Positions 1-4,938 of a stretch of DNA of 7,020 nucleotides are shown here, in pieces. The stretch covers positions 1 to 7,020 of the forward strand of contig JAEWYG010000163.1 in NCBI GenBank assembly GCA_023395755.1. Reading direction: 5' to 3'. How positions within the stretch are numbered: position 1 is the first letter of the stretch; every line of letters begins with the position of its first letter. A program made the translations under genes and the position numbers. A model generated the notes under the pieces. The model saw only the letters and a program-made list of their open reading frames with translations, made no database searches and was not told where the DNA came from. Origin of the DNA: Actinomycetes bacterium (GTDB lineage: Bacteria; Actinomycetota; Coriobacteriia; Coriobacteriales; Eggerthellaceae).

Positions 1-1
1 T

Positions 2-463
2 ACCTCCCCCATTCGGCGTTACCCCGACCTCGGGGTACATCGGATGCTGAAGGCGCAGCTAATGCGGCGCTCGGAGAAATTTGACCAAGAGGTTGCCGCA
101 TTGCCGTGGATTGCTGAGCACTCTTCAAATATGGAACGGATTGCTGAGAAGGCAGCCCGCGAGTCGCAAGAGCTCAAAATTGTTGAGTATATGGAAGGTG
201 CAGTGGGGCAGACGTTTTCGGCAGTGGTGTCTGGAGTAGCTACCTACGGTTTATATGTACGCCTGGAAAATACGGCCGAAGGCCTCATTCCCCTGAAAAA
301 TGTGGGTGCTGAGTACTTTTCGTTTGATCCCTCACTACATTGCTTGACGGGCCGCGATACGGGTACGGTTTATCGTCTGGGACAACGCTTGTCTGTGATA
401 CTGGTCTCGGCTGATGTGCGTAGTGGTCGCCTTGATTTCCGTCTGGTTCAGACGAGGCGTTAA
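2..463 (+). CDS. rnr: Ribonuclease R, C-terminal part (5' truncated by window edge)
   Basis: This is the last 153 residues of a processive 3'-to-5' exoribonuclease of the RNase II/R family, a cytoplasmic enzyme that degrades structured RNA and takes part in mRNA and rRNA quality control. The reading frame is open from base 2 and begins TSPIRRYPDLGVHRML, the conserved end of the RNB catalytic domain. The first in-frame ATG (base 44) is therefore internal and not a start. Residues about 68-150 form an S1 RNA-binding domain (GQTFSAVVSGVATYGLYVRLEN followed by EGLIPL). The protein stops soon after this domain (ending LVQTRR) and lacks the long lysine-rich tail of the E. coli enzyme. The RRYPDL motif followed directly by a single S1 domain fits RNase R or the closely related RNase II; RNase R is preferred because of the S1 sequence and general abundance outside enterobacteria. 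Seen: motifs and domain order. Inferred: identity as rnr rather than rnb. Confidence 0.9.
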   Translation, partial: TSPIRRYPDLGVHRMLKAQLMRRSEKFDQEVAALPWIAEHSSNMERIAEKAARESQELKIVEYMEGAVGQTFSAVVSGVATYGLYVRLENTAEGLIPLKNVGAEYFSFDPSLHCLTGRDTGTVYRLGQRLSVILVSADVRSGRLDFRLVQTRR

Positions 464-476
464 AGCGTCTTTATAT
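450..476 (+). terminator. Weak possible terminator or paired hairpins at rnr 3' end
   Basis: AGACG (450-454) can pair with CGTCT (466-470) across the rnr stop codon and is followed by the T-rich TTATATT. A competing and perfect 6-bp hairpin, CGTCTG/CAGACG (440-445/449-454, 3-base loop), shares the same bases. The stems are short, so termination is only a possibility. Confidence 0.25.
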
Positions 477-497
477 TGAAAGATTCTTGGTGATCAT

Positions 498-1316
498 ATG
501 AGGAGCATGGGGAATAAGACGCGAACCATAACTCAGGCAATGCACGGTAATCGCGGGGCTTTCATCCTGAAAGTAGTGCTGTGGTTGCTGGTGCTTGCTT
601 GCGCGATTGCTGCACTCGTGTTTGGTAGTTACGAGACTGTCTTTTTGTGCTTGATTACGCTGGTACTTTTTATGGTGCCTCCGTTTATCGAGGCGCGTTT
701 CAGCATTACGATTCCTGAGACACTTGAGGTAATTATCGTATTATTTATTTTTGCAGCGGAGATACTGGGCGAAGTGTTTCGTTTTTATACGATCTTTCCG
801 TTTTGGGACACAATGCTGCATACGTTTAACGGATTTTTGGCGACAGCGATCGGGCTTGCGCTGGTGTCTATCCTGAATCGAAGCGATCGTATTGCATTCG
901 CGCTTTCTCCCTTTTTTTGCGTGGTGGTTGCGTTCTGCTTTTCCATGACTATCGGCGTGTTGTGGGAGTTCTTCGAATTCGGCATGGATTTGTTTTTTGG
1001 GCTAGATATGCAGAAGGATACCGTGGTGTCTAGTATTTCGAGCATCATGCTGAATCCTGAGGATGTGCAAAGACCGTTTTTGCTTAAAGATATCAATTCG
1101 GTCGTGGTTGATGGGCAAGACCTTGGCGTAGGAGGATATCTTGATCTTGGTCTTGCAGACACCATGGAAGACCTATTGGTGAATTTTGTTGGCGCGGTAG
1201 TGTTTTCGATTGTGGGTTATGTTTACTTGAAAGGTAAAGGCGAAGGCGCGTTCGTGCGTCACTTTGTGCCGGTATTAAAGAAAGACAACGAAGCCTTAGG
1301 CGATTGTATACTTTGA
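498..1316 (+). CDS. DUF2238/YjdF-like six-helix membrane protein, function unknown
   Basis: This is an integral membrane protein of 272 residues with no assigned function. Hydrophobic segments lie at about 22-42, 48-65, 76-92, 108-126, 134-155 and 228-245. Polar conserved-looking motifs sit next to the helices: FWDTMLHTFNGF (102-113), GVLWEFFEFGMD (153-164) and LADTMEDLLVNFVGA (219-233). The D..LH..GF, WE..EF and DT..D pattern resembles the DUF2238 (YjdF) family, whose role is not established. A hydrophilic insert of about 60 residues (170-227) separates helices 5 and 6. Two in-frame ATGs compete for the start. The one at 498 has only a poor purine tract before it, while the one at 507 has AGGAG just 1 base upstream, too close to be ideal. 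The stop codon (1314-1316) lies inside the operator of the following regulator. The family call comes from remembered motifs; the membrane topology is seen directly. Confidence 0.6.
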   Translation: MRSMGNKTRTITQAMHGNRGAFILKVVLWLLVLACAIAALVFGSYETVFLCLITLVLFMVPPFIEARFSITIPETLEVIIVLFIFAAEILGEVFRFYTIFPFWDTMLHTFNGFLATAIGLALVSILNRSDRIAFALSPFFCVVVAFCFSMTIGVLWEFFEFGMDLFFGLDMQKDTVVSSISSIMLNPEDVQRPFLLKDINSVVVDGQDLGVGGYLDLGLADTMEDLLVNFVGAVVFSIVGYVYLKGKGEGAFVRHFVPVLKKDNEALGDCIL

Positions 1317-1324
1317 TAATCTAA
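1312..1324 (+). promoter_or_regulatory. FabT-type operator before the regulator gene
   Basis: TTTGATAATCTAA is a 13-base inverted repeat around a central A with one mismatched position. It differs by two bases from the perfect palindrome in front of acpP (2400-2412), and the match extends to 19 of 21 bases (1308-1328 against 2396-2416). It resembles the known streptococcal FabT box, a TTTGA..TCAAA palindrome. It covers the -35 element of the likely promoter of the regulator, so autorepression is inferred. It also overlaps the stop codon of the upstream membrane-protein gene. Confidence 0.7.
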
Positions 1325-1340
1325 CTATATGCGATATGAT
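1313..1340 (+). promoter_or_regulatory. Likely sigma-70 promoter of the MarR/FabT regulator
   Basis: TTGATA (1313-1318, 5 of 6 to TTGACA) and TATGAT (1335-1340, 5 of 6 to TATAAT) are separated by 16 bases. The -35 hexamer lies wholly inside the operator palindrome, a classical arrangement for repression by steric exclusion. The predicted transcript would start near 1347, about 50 bases before the ATG at 1396. Confidence 0.6.
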
Positions 1341-1395
1341 GCGAAAAAGATGAAGTAAAAAATAGCATAGCGAGCGAGAGTGAGGAGGGGCAGAA

Positions 1396-1980
1396 ATGGA
1401 CACGCAAATACTGGATGGTCAAACGGAAAATTCTGGCGTAGCGGGGAGCTCGTATAATATTCTGGTTGAGGACAGTCTTATGTATAGCGAGCCCATTCCT
1501 CATGCAATGGCAAAAGAAAAAGTATCTAATGAAGAGACGGTGCTGCAGCGCCGCTTGCAGCTTGATGACCTGTTGTCCGGTACGTTCAACTCAATCTTGC
1601 GGATTGAGGAACGCTCCCTCGACAACCGCTTAACACATGGTCTCACCATTACTGAAGTTCACACGATTGTGGCAGTAGGACTGCATGAGCGTAATCCTAT
1701 GAACGTGGTGGCTGCGCGTCTGAATGTGACGCTGGCTACACTTACCACAGCGGTGACCAAGCTGGTTGAAAAAGGGTTTATAGAACGAACGCGTTCTGAA
1801 GATGATCGACGTAAGGTGCTGGTCTCGCTAACCAAGAAAGGCCGGCAGGTGTTGCGTGCTCACAATTTGTTTCATCATCAGATGATTGACGAGGCGCTTG
1901 CGGGTTTGAGTGGGGAAGAAGAGAGGGTGTTTGCTGAGGCGCTTGCCAAGGTGAAGGCGTTTTTTGACGCGCAGAAATAA
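1396..1980 (+). CDS. fabT: MarR-family regulator, FabT-like repressor of fatty-acid synthesis
   Basis: This is a winged-helix transcription factor of 194 residues. Residues about 50-194 correspond to a whole MarR protein: a dimerisation helix with FNSILRIEERSL (64-75), then LTITEVHTIVAVG (83-95), the recognition-helix region NVTLATLTTAVTKLVEKGFIERTRSEDDRRK (110-140; the last part is the wing with its conserved DDRR), then VSLTKKGRQVL and C-terminal helices. The motifs EVHTI, VTLATLTT and KGFIERTRSEDDRR closely recall streptococcal FabT, which binds acyl-ACP as co-repressor. Position just before a FAS-II cluster and two matching palindromes support this role. The ATG at 1396 follows a strong GAGGAGGGG (1382-1390), but gives an unusual 45-50 residue N-terminal extension with no family resemblance. 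Starts at 1480 (GAGG 8 bases upstream) or 1507 would give 166 or 157 residues, nearer the usual 145-150. Family call is firm, FabT function likely, start uncertain. Confidence 0.85.
   Translation: MDTQILDGQTENSGVAGSSYNILVEDSLMYSEPIPHAMAKEKVSNEETVLQRRLQLDDLLSGTFNSILRIEERSLDNRLTHGLTITEVHTIVAVGLHERNPMNVVAARLNVTLATLTTAVTKLVEKGFIERTRSEDDRRKVLVSLTKKGRQVLRAHNLFHHQMIDEALAGLSGEEERVFAEALAKVKAFFDAQK
1453..1458 (+). promoter_or_regulatory. Possible internal -10 element (TATAAT) within the 5' end of fabT
   Basis: A perfect TATAAT lies in the reading frame of the odd N-terminal extension of the regulator, 22 bases before the alternative start at 1480. No convincing -35 hexamer sits 16-18 bases upstream (the bases there read near ATTCTGG), so it may be chance. 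Confidence 0.25.
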
Positions 1981-1996
1981 GGTTACTGCGCTTTTT
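1969..1996 (+). terminator. Intrinsic terminator overlapping the end of fabT
   Basis: GCGCAG (1969-1974) pairs with CTGCGC (1986-1991) across an 11-base loop containing the TAA stop, and TTTTT (1992-1996) follows immediately. The stem is short but GC-rich and the T tract is correctly placed. It would separate transcription of the regulator from acpP and the operon, which is consistent with acpP having its own operator. Confidence 0.6.
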
Positions 1997-2098
1997 CCTG
2001 CGGCCTCTTCCTTTTCCGTGCGGTAGGAATGCTGTATGTTGATCGCTTTTTATTATCCTTTACGTTTTTCGTTTCTCCAGTCGCCTTTTGGGCGAGCG

Positions 2099-2122
2099 TT
2101 CTAACGTTCCTTCTAACGTTCC
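2099..2122 (+). repeat. Perfect 12-bp tandem duplication
   Basis: TTCTAACGTTCC occurs twice with no spacer (2099-2110 and 2111-2122). Each copy contains the palindrome AACGTT. It lies 19 bases upstream of the parS site. It may be slippage or a paired binding site; nothing in the sequence decides. Confidence 0.8.
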
Positions 2123-2141
2123 TCTTAATTTTAATCCTCGA

Positions 2142-2157
2142 TGTTTCACGTGAAACA
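2142..2157. promoter_or_regulatory. parS chromosome-partition site (ParB/Spo0J binding site)
   Basis: TGTTTCACGTGAAACA matches the bacterial parS consensus TGTTNCACGTGAAACA at every fixed base. The palindrome extends one base on each side (2141-2158). ParB loads here as a CTP-dependent sliding clamp and recruits SMC condensin. Such sites cluster around the replication origin in most bacteria, so the fab operon is probably within the origin-proximal part of the chromosome; this is inference. It is intergenic, about 240 bases before the acpP operator. Confidence 0.93.
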
Positions 2158-2202
2158 TTTGTTCTTATTTGTAGGCAGTGAAATGATGGCGTGAAAGAAG
2201 CG

Positions 2203-2250
2203 CAAGGGCATAAGGGTATAAGGGTGTAGGGGTGCGGGGGTGTAAGAGTG
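2203..2250 (+). repeat. Array of six degenerate G-rich octamers, possible G-quadruplex
   Basis: Six 8-base units run head to tail: CAAGGGCA, TAAGGGTA, TAAGGGTG, TAGGGGTG, CGGGGGTG and TAAGAGTG. Five runs of three to five G (2206-2208, 2214-2216, 2222-2224, 2229-2232, 2236-2240) with 3-5 base loops meet the usual pattern for an intramolecular G-quadruplex on the + strand. It begins 45 bases after parS. The units are too divergent for simple recent slippage; role unknown. Confidence 0.75.
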
Positions 2251-2399
2251 AATCGTTTTTTGATAGTGCCTTTTTGAAAATGAATTTTTAAATGCACTGG
2301 AGTGCGTGCTTAGATGTGGTGGCATATTCCCCACGCAGAAATCATGGAGAGTCTTGCATTCGATTTCCTATCCTCATACTATTGTTTTTGCAAAAATAC

Positions 2400-2412
2400 T
2401 TTGATTATCAAA
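2400..2412 (+). promoter_or_regulatory. FabT-type operator of the acpP-fab operon (perfect palindrome)
   Basis: TTTGATTATCAAA is a perfect 13-base palindrome centred on 2406 and resembles the known FabT box. The sequence ACTTTGATWATCWAACTAT is shared with the site before fabT. It lies 60 bases before the acpP ATG. The exact promoter is unclear. Candidates are TTGCAT-17-TACTAT (2354-2382), which would place the operator just downstream of the transcript start, or TTGTTT-18-TATCAA (2382-2411), in which the operator would cover the -10. Confidence 0.8.
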
Positions 2413-2458
2413 CTATTTTTAACGCAGAAACGAAAGAGCTGCCGCAAGCGGTGTAAAC

Positions 2459-2465
2459 GAGGAGG
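2459..2465 (+). promoter_or_regulatory. Strong ribosome-binding site of acpP
   Basis: GAGGAGG lies 7 bases before the ATG at 2473. It fixes that ATG as the start even though the same frame stays open back to an ATG at 2314, whose 53 extra residues resemble no acyl carrier protein. Confidence 0.9.
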
Positions 2466-2472
2466 ATTTGCT

Positions 2473-2694
2473 ATGGCTACCATCGATGTTGTGAAAGACG
2501 TTCTGGTTGAGAATTTGGATATTGAAGGCGACACGGTTGCCGAGGATGCCACGCTGGAATCGCTGGGCGTGGACTCACTTGATATGGTTGAGCTGATCTG
2601 TGATTTGGAGGAAAAGTGCGACATTGAGTTTGGCGAGCCTGAGGGTATCGAGACTATTGGCCAGCTTGTTGCTCACATCGATTCGCTGAAATAG
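2473..2694 (+). CDS. acpP: Acyl carrier protein
   Basis: This is a 73-residue acidic carrier protein that holds growing acyl chains on a 4'-phosphopantetheine arm during fatty-acid synthesis in the cytoplasm. The attachment serine is Ser35 in LGVDSLDMVEL (31-41), the conserved DSL motif at the start of helix II. Helix I covers about residues 3-15 (TIDVVKDVLVENL), and the ending ETIGQLVAHIDSLK (60-73) matches helix IV. The length fits the family (70-80). The stretch before helix III reads EFGEPEGIETIG, slightly different from the common DEDAEKI type. It is the first gene behind a perfect FabT-type operator, and is followed by a stable hairpin before fabK, which may allow it to be produced in excess over the enzymes. 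In FabT systems acyl-ACP is also the co-repressor, so this protein probably links pathway output to control; that part is inference. Confidence 0.95.
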   Translation: MATIDVVKDVLVENLDIEGDTVAEDATLESLGVDSLDMVELICDLEEKCDIEFGEPEGIETIGQLVAHIDSLK

Positions 2695-2701
2695 GTTATA
2701 C

Positions 2702-2727
2702 CAACGGGCTCCTAGGGGAGCCCGTTG
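2702..2727 (+). other. Strong 11-bp stem-loop after acpP, no T tract
   Basis: CAACGGGCTCC (2702-2712) pairs perfectly with GGAGCCCGTTG (2717-2727) around a 4-base loop, starting 8 bases after the acpP stop. Neither strand shows a T run beyond the stem, so it is not a standard intrinsic terminator. It could protect the acpP 3' end, mark a processing site or cause partial termination. The remaining bases up to fabK (2728-2869) show no convincing promoter or gene. Confidence 0.7.
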
Positions 2728-2869
2728 CGCAAGTAGGGCGGGAGTTGCATGATCGCGAGTGGACCGTTATGTGTTGGCAATGGGTAATCGTTGCTAAGAG
2801 TTCACACAATATTGGTTACGCACGACTGAGGCTTGGCGATAGCTGGGGTAAGGAAGAGAAGGCAGAGGC

Positions 2870-3859
2870 ATGAACACACGAGTTACGGAACTTTTAGGCA
2901 TAGAGATACCTATCATTCAGGGCGCCATGGCGCGCATTGCGAATGCCAGCTTGGCAGGTGCGGTGAGCGAGGCGGGCGGCTTGGGTATTATTGCGTGTGG
3001 TGGTGCTCCTCTTGTATGGATAGAAGAACAGGTACGTCTTGCCCGCTCGATAACCTCTAAGCCTATCGGCGCGAACGTCATGCTCATGGACCCGAATGCT
3101 GATGCGGTTGCTGAGTTATTGGCAAAACTGAAAGTAGACGTGATTACCACCGGTGCTGGTAGTCCTGCCAACTACATGCAGCTCTGGAAAGATGCTGGCA
3201 TTAAGGTTGTACCGGTGGTTGCTTCAAGTGCGTTGGCTGCTCGTATGGAGCGTTTAGGTGCCGATGCGGTGGTGGCTGAGGGCACCGAAGCTGGTGGCCA
3301 TGTGGGCGAATTGACGACCATGGCTTTAATTCCTGCTGTGTGCGATGCGGTGTCTATTCCGGTAATTGCTGCCGGTGGTATTGCGGATGGACGCGGCATT
3401 GTGGCTGCGTTTGCGTTGGGTGCAGAAGGTGTACAGATGGGTACCCGTTTTCTTACGGTGGACGAGTGTACTATTGCTGATGCCTACAAAGACAAGGTTA
3501 TTAAAGCCAAGGACTCTGACACCATTGTTACGGGACGTGGCAGTGGGCATCCTGTGCGCTGCTTAAAGAATGCATTCTCGCGTAAAGCTCGCAAATTGGA
3601 AGACGATCTTGTGGCCAACGGCGACGAGTTGGAAGCTCTGTATGTAGGATCTCTTGCGCGTGCTATTGATGGGGATGTAGATAACGGCACGATAATGGCG
3701 GGGCAGTCAGCTGCGTTGGTGCGTGAACGGAAAACAGCAGCTTGCGTGGTGTCTGAACTTATGTCTGAGGCTGAGGCGCTGGGAGTACGTGACTTAGGTG
3801 CACTTGCTAATAGTAATGCTCGTCGTGAGCGCGCCGGTGTCGTTTCGTTAGCGCAGTAA
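2870..3859 (+). CDS. fabK: Enoyl-ACP reductase II (FMN-dependent FabK)
   Basis: This 329-residue enzyme performs the last step of each elongation round, reducing trans-2-enoyl-ACP with NAD(P)H through bound FMN. It is a TIM-barrel flavoprotein of the nitronate monooxygenase/2-nitropropane dioxygenase superfamily, unrelated to the SDR enzyme FabI. Markers: IPIIQGAMARIANASLAGAVSEAGGLG (13-39), PIGANVMLM (65-73), TTGAGSP (93-99), the AEGTEAGGHVGELTTM block (136-151) and the phosphate-binding IPVIAAGGIADGRGI...GAEGVQMGTRFL (163-195). His144 in AGGH coincides with the catalytic His144 of Streptococcus pneumoniae FabK, which supports reductase rather than nitronate monooxygenase function, as does the fab context. 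GAAGG (2858-2862) lies 7 bases before the start. FabK is known to be little affected by triclosan. Only 11 bases separate it from fabD, indicating one transcript. It is 5-10 residues longer than the usual enzyme. Confidence 0.95.
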   Translation: MNTRVTELLGIEIPIIQGAMARIANASLAGAVSEAGGLGIIACGGAPLVWIEEQVRLARSITSKPIGANVMLMDPNADAVAELLAKLKVDVITTGAGSPANYMQLWKDAGIKVVPVVASSALAARMERLGADAVVAEGTEAGGHVGELTTMALIPAVCDAVSIPVIAAGGIADGRGIVAAFALGAEGVQMGTRFLTVDECTIADAYKDKVIKAKDSDTIVTGRGSGHPVRCLKNAFSRKARKLEDDLVANGDELEALYVGSLARAIDGDVDNGTIMAGQSAALVRERKTAACVVSELMSEAEALGVRDLGALANSNARRERAGVVSLAQ

Positions 3860-3870
3860 GAGAGACATAT

Positions 3871-4824
3871 ATGACTGATTTTATTCCGCCCATTGCTTCC
3901 GGTTCTCCCGTGTTCCTTTTTTCGGGGCAGGGGTCGCAGAAGCCCGGCATGGGTGCGGACCTTCTAAATATGCCTGAAGTGGCGGTTACTTTATCCTGCG
4001 CCTCGGAGGTGTTCGCATTTAATGTGGCTGACCTTATACAGAATGCCGAACCTGAGAAATTGAATGATACCCGATTCGCGCAGCCTGCACTTTGCGCGCT
4101 GTCGGTAGGTGTTGCTCATGCGCTTGGCGCGCGGGGTGTTCAGCCAGCTGCGGTACTGGGTTTTTCTCTGGGTCAAACGAGCGCACTTCCCATTGCAGGC
4201 ATGTTGTCTGATGAAGATACGTTTGCTTTGGTTAAGGTGCGATCCAGTTTAATGGCCGAAGCAGCTACAGAGAATCCGGGTGCTATGAGTGCCCTGCTGA
4301 AAGCAGATGAAGATAGTGTGCAGGCACTTTGTGATGAATGTGCACAGAATGAAGTGCTGGTGCCAGCGAACTACAACTGTCCAGGGCAGATTGTTATTGC
4401 GGGTTCAGTAAGCGCGGTAAAGCGCGCTGAGGAGGTTTGGACTGCCAGTGGTAAGCGTTGCGCACGTTTGGCTACGTCGGGTGCGTTTCATAGCCCCCTG
4501 ATGGCTGAAGCTGCTGCAGAGCTGGCGCGTTACTTGGAAGGTGTGGTATTTACTGAGCCCCGCGTTCCCCTCATTTGTAACGTGGATGCTTTTCCGCTCA
4601 GTGCTGCCGAGGCGCGTGAGCATCTTGTGCGCCATCTGATTAGTCCCGTGCGGTTTGATCAGAGTGTTGTAGCACTCGGTAGGGCTGGTGCCCATTTATT
4701 TGCTGAGGTGGGTTTTGGTGGTGTGTTGGCAAATTTGGTGAAACGCATCGACAAGACTACCGAGAGGGCTTGTATTCAAGACCGCGCGAGTTTTGAAGCG
4801 TTTGCAGCTGCTTATGGTCGGTAA
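3871..4824 (+). CDS. fabD: Malonyl-CoA:ACP transacylase
   Basis: This 317-residue cytoplasmic enzyme moves malonate from CoA to holo-ACP, supplying the extender unit for FabF. Seen: FLFSGQGSQKPGMG (15-28; the GQGSQ oxyanion loop), the nucleophile elbow VLGFSLGQTSAL (95-106; Ser99), Arg124 in VKVRSSLM (binds the malonate carboxylate), NYNCPGQIVIAG (167-178) and catalytic His207 in SGAFHSPLM. Two positions differ from the usual family sequence. The elbow is GFSLGQ instead of GHSLGE or GLSLGE, and the C-terminal loop reads EVGFGGVL (279-286) where EIGPGKVL is typical. Since Ser, Arg and His are all present, activity is expected. The spacing of 11 bases from fabK, with only a weak AAGAGAG before the ATG, suggests translation coupled to fabK. 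Length is normal for the family (about 305-320). Confidence 0.93.
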   Translation: MTDFIPPIASGSPVFLFSGQGSQKPGMGADLLNMPEVAVTLSCASEVFAFNVADLIQNAEPEKLNDTRFAQPALCALSVGVAHALGARGVQPAAVLGFSLGQTSALPIAGMLSDEDTFALVKVRSSLMAEAATENPGAMSALLKADEDSVQALCDECAQNEVLVPANYNCPGQIVIAGSVSAVKRAEEVWTASGKRCARLATSGAFHSPLMAEAAAELARYLEGVVFTEPRVPLICNVDAFPLSAAEAREHLVRHLISPVRFDQSVVALGRAGAHLFAEVGFGGVLANLVKRIDKTTERACIQDRASFEAFAAAYGR

Positions 4825-4854
4825 GTGCGTGATCGACCAGAGGGTTGATGGTCG
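4815..4854 (+). other. Three-part alternative hairpin at the end of fabD
   Basis: CGACCA (4834-4839) can pair either with TGGTCG upstream (4815-4820, inside the last fabD codons) or with TGGTCG downstream (4849-4854). The two 6-bp stems are mutually exclusive. No function is shown; ribosomes finishing fabD would block the first stem, as in attenuators. Confidence 0.4.
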
Positions 4855-4874
4855 GCGGGACTTTTAGCTATCAG

Positions 4875-4907
4875 ATCGAGCTTTTCCCTTACGAGTACTC
4901 GATTTTT
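4875..4907 (+). terminator. Weak terminator-like hairpin between fabD and fabG
   Basis: ATCGAG (4875-4880) pairs with CTCGAT (4898-4903) over a 17-base loop, and a run of T (4903-4907) follows. Part of the right arm also lies in the perfect palindrome CGAGTACTCG (4892-4901). It is weak as a terminator, but could cause partial read-through into fabG-fabF. Confidence 0.35.
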
Positions 4908-4923
4908 AGTTCAAATGACGAAC

Positions 4924-4928
4924 AGGAG
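4924..4928 (+). promoter_or_regulatory. Ribosome-binding site that sets the fabG start
   Basis: AGGAG lies 10 bases before the ATG at 4939 and downstream of the earlier in-frame ATG at 4915, so it supports the later start. Confidence 0.8.
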
Positions 4929-4938
4929 TTTTGAATTT

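Larger units (their letters stand above)
1981..2472 (+). other. 492-base gene-free region between fabT and acpP
   Basis: No credible coding sequence is present. Open frames on the minus strand across it are low-complexity and have no start signals. It contains the tail of the fabT terminator, a small TCGCC/GGCGA hairpin (2081-2095), a 12-bp tandem duplication (2099-2122), a parS site (2142-2157), a G-rich octamer array (2203-2250), a GCACT/AGTGC inverted repeat (2294-2305), a FabT-type operator (2400-2412) and the acpP ribosome-binding site. In streptococcal fab clusters this slot holds fabH; no trace of it is seen here. Confidence 0.75.

Noticed and set aside
785..1165. Minus-strand 126-residue open frame inside the membrane-protein gene
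   Set aside because: It is Ser/Thr-rich, lies wholly antisense to a well-formed membrane protein, and has no recognisable domain.
2294..2305. GCACTGGAGTGC inverted repeat as a terminator or operator
   Set aside because: The loop would be only 2 bases with a 5-bp stem, and no matching copy was seen elsewhere in the window.
1983..2334. Minus-strand open frames across the fabT-acpP gap (104 and 62 residues)
   Set aside because: They are translations of the G-rich octamer array, parS and T-rich DNA, giving low-complexity Pro/Tyr/Leu and Lys/Arg-rich proteins with no ribosome-binding site or family resemblance.
2314..2472. Extended N-terminus of acyl carrier protein starting at 2314
   Set aside because: The frame is open by chance. 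The strong GAGGAGG before 2473, the normal 73-residue length, and the operator lying inside the supposed extension all favour the later start.
2774..2810. Promoter for fabK starting with TTGGCA at 2774
   Set aside because: No acceptable -10 hexamer lies 16-18 bases downstream, and there is no FabT-type palindrome in this gap.
4654..4670. TTTGAT matches within fabD and fabF as further FabT boxes
   Set aside because: Only the left half matches; the right half of the palindrome is missing and the matches lie deep in coding sequence.
4915..4938. Upstream ATG of fabG
   Set aside because: It has no ribosome-binding site, whereas AGGAG at 4924-4928 serves the ATG at 4939, and the family needs no extra N-terminal residues.
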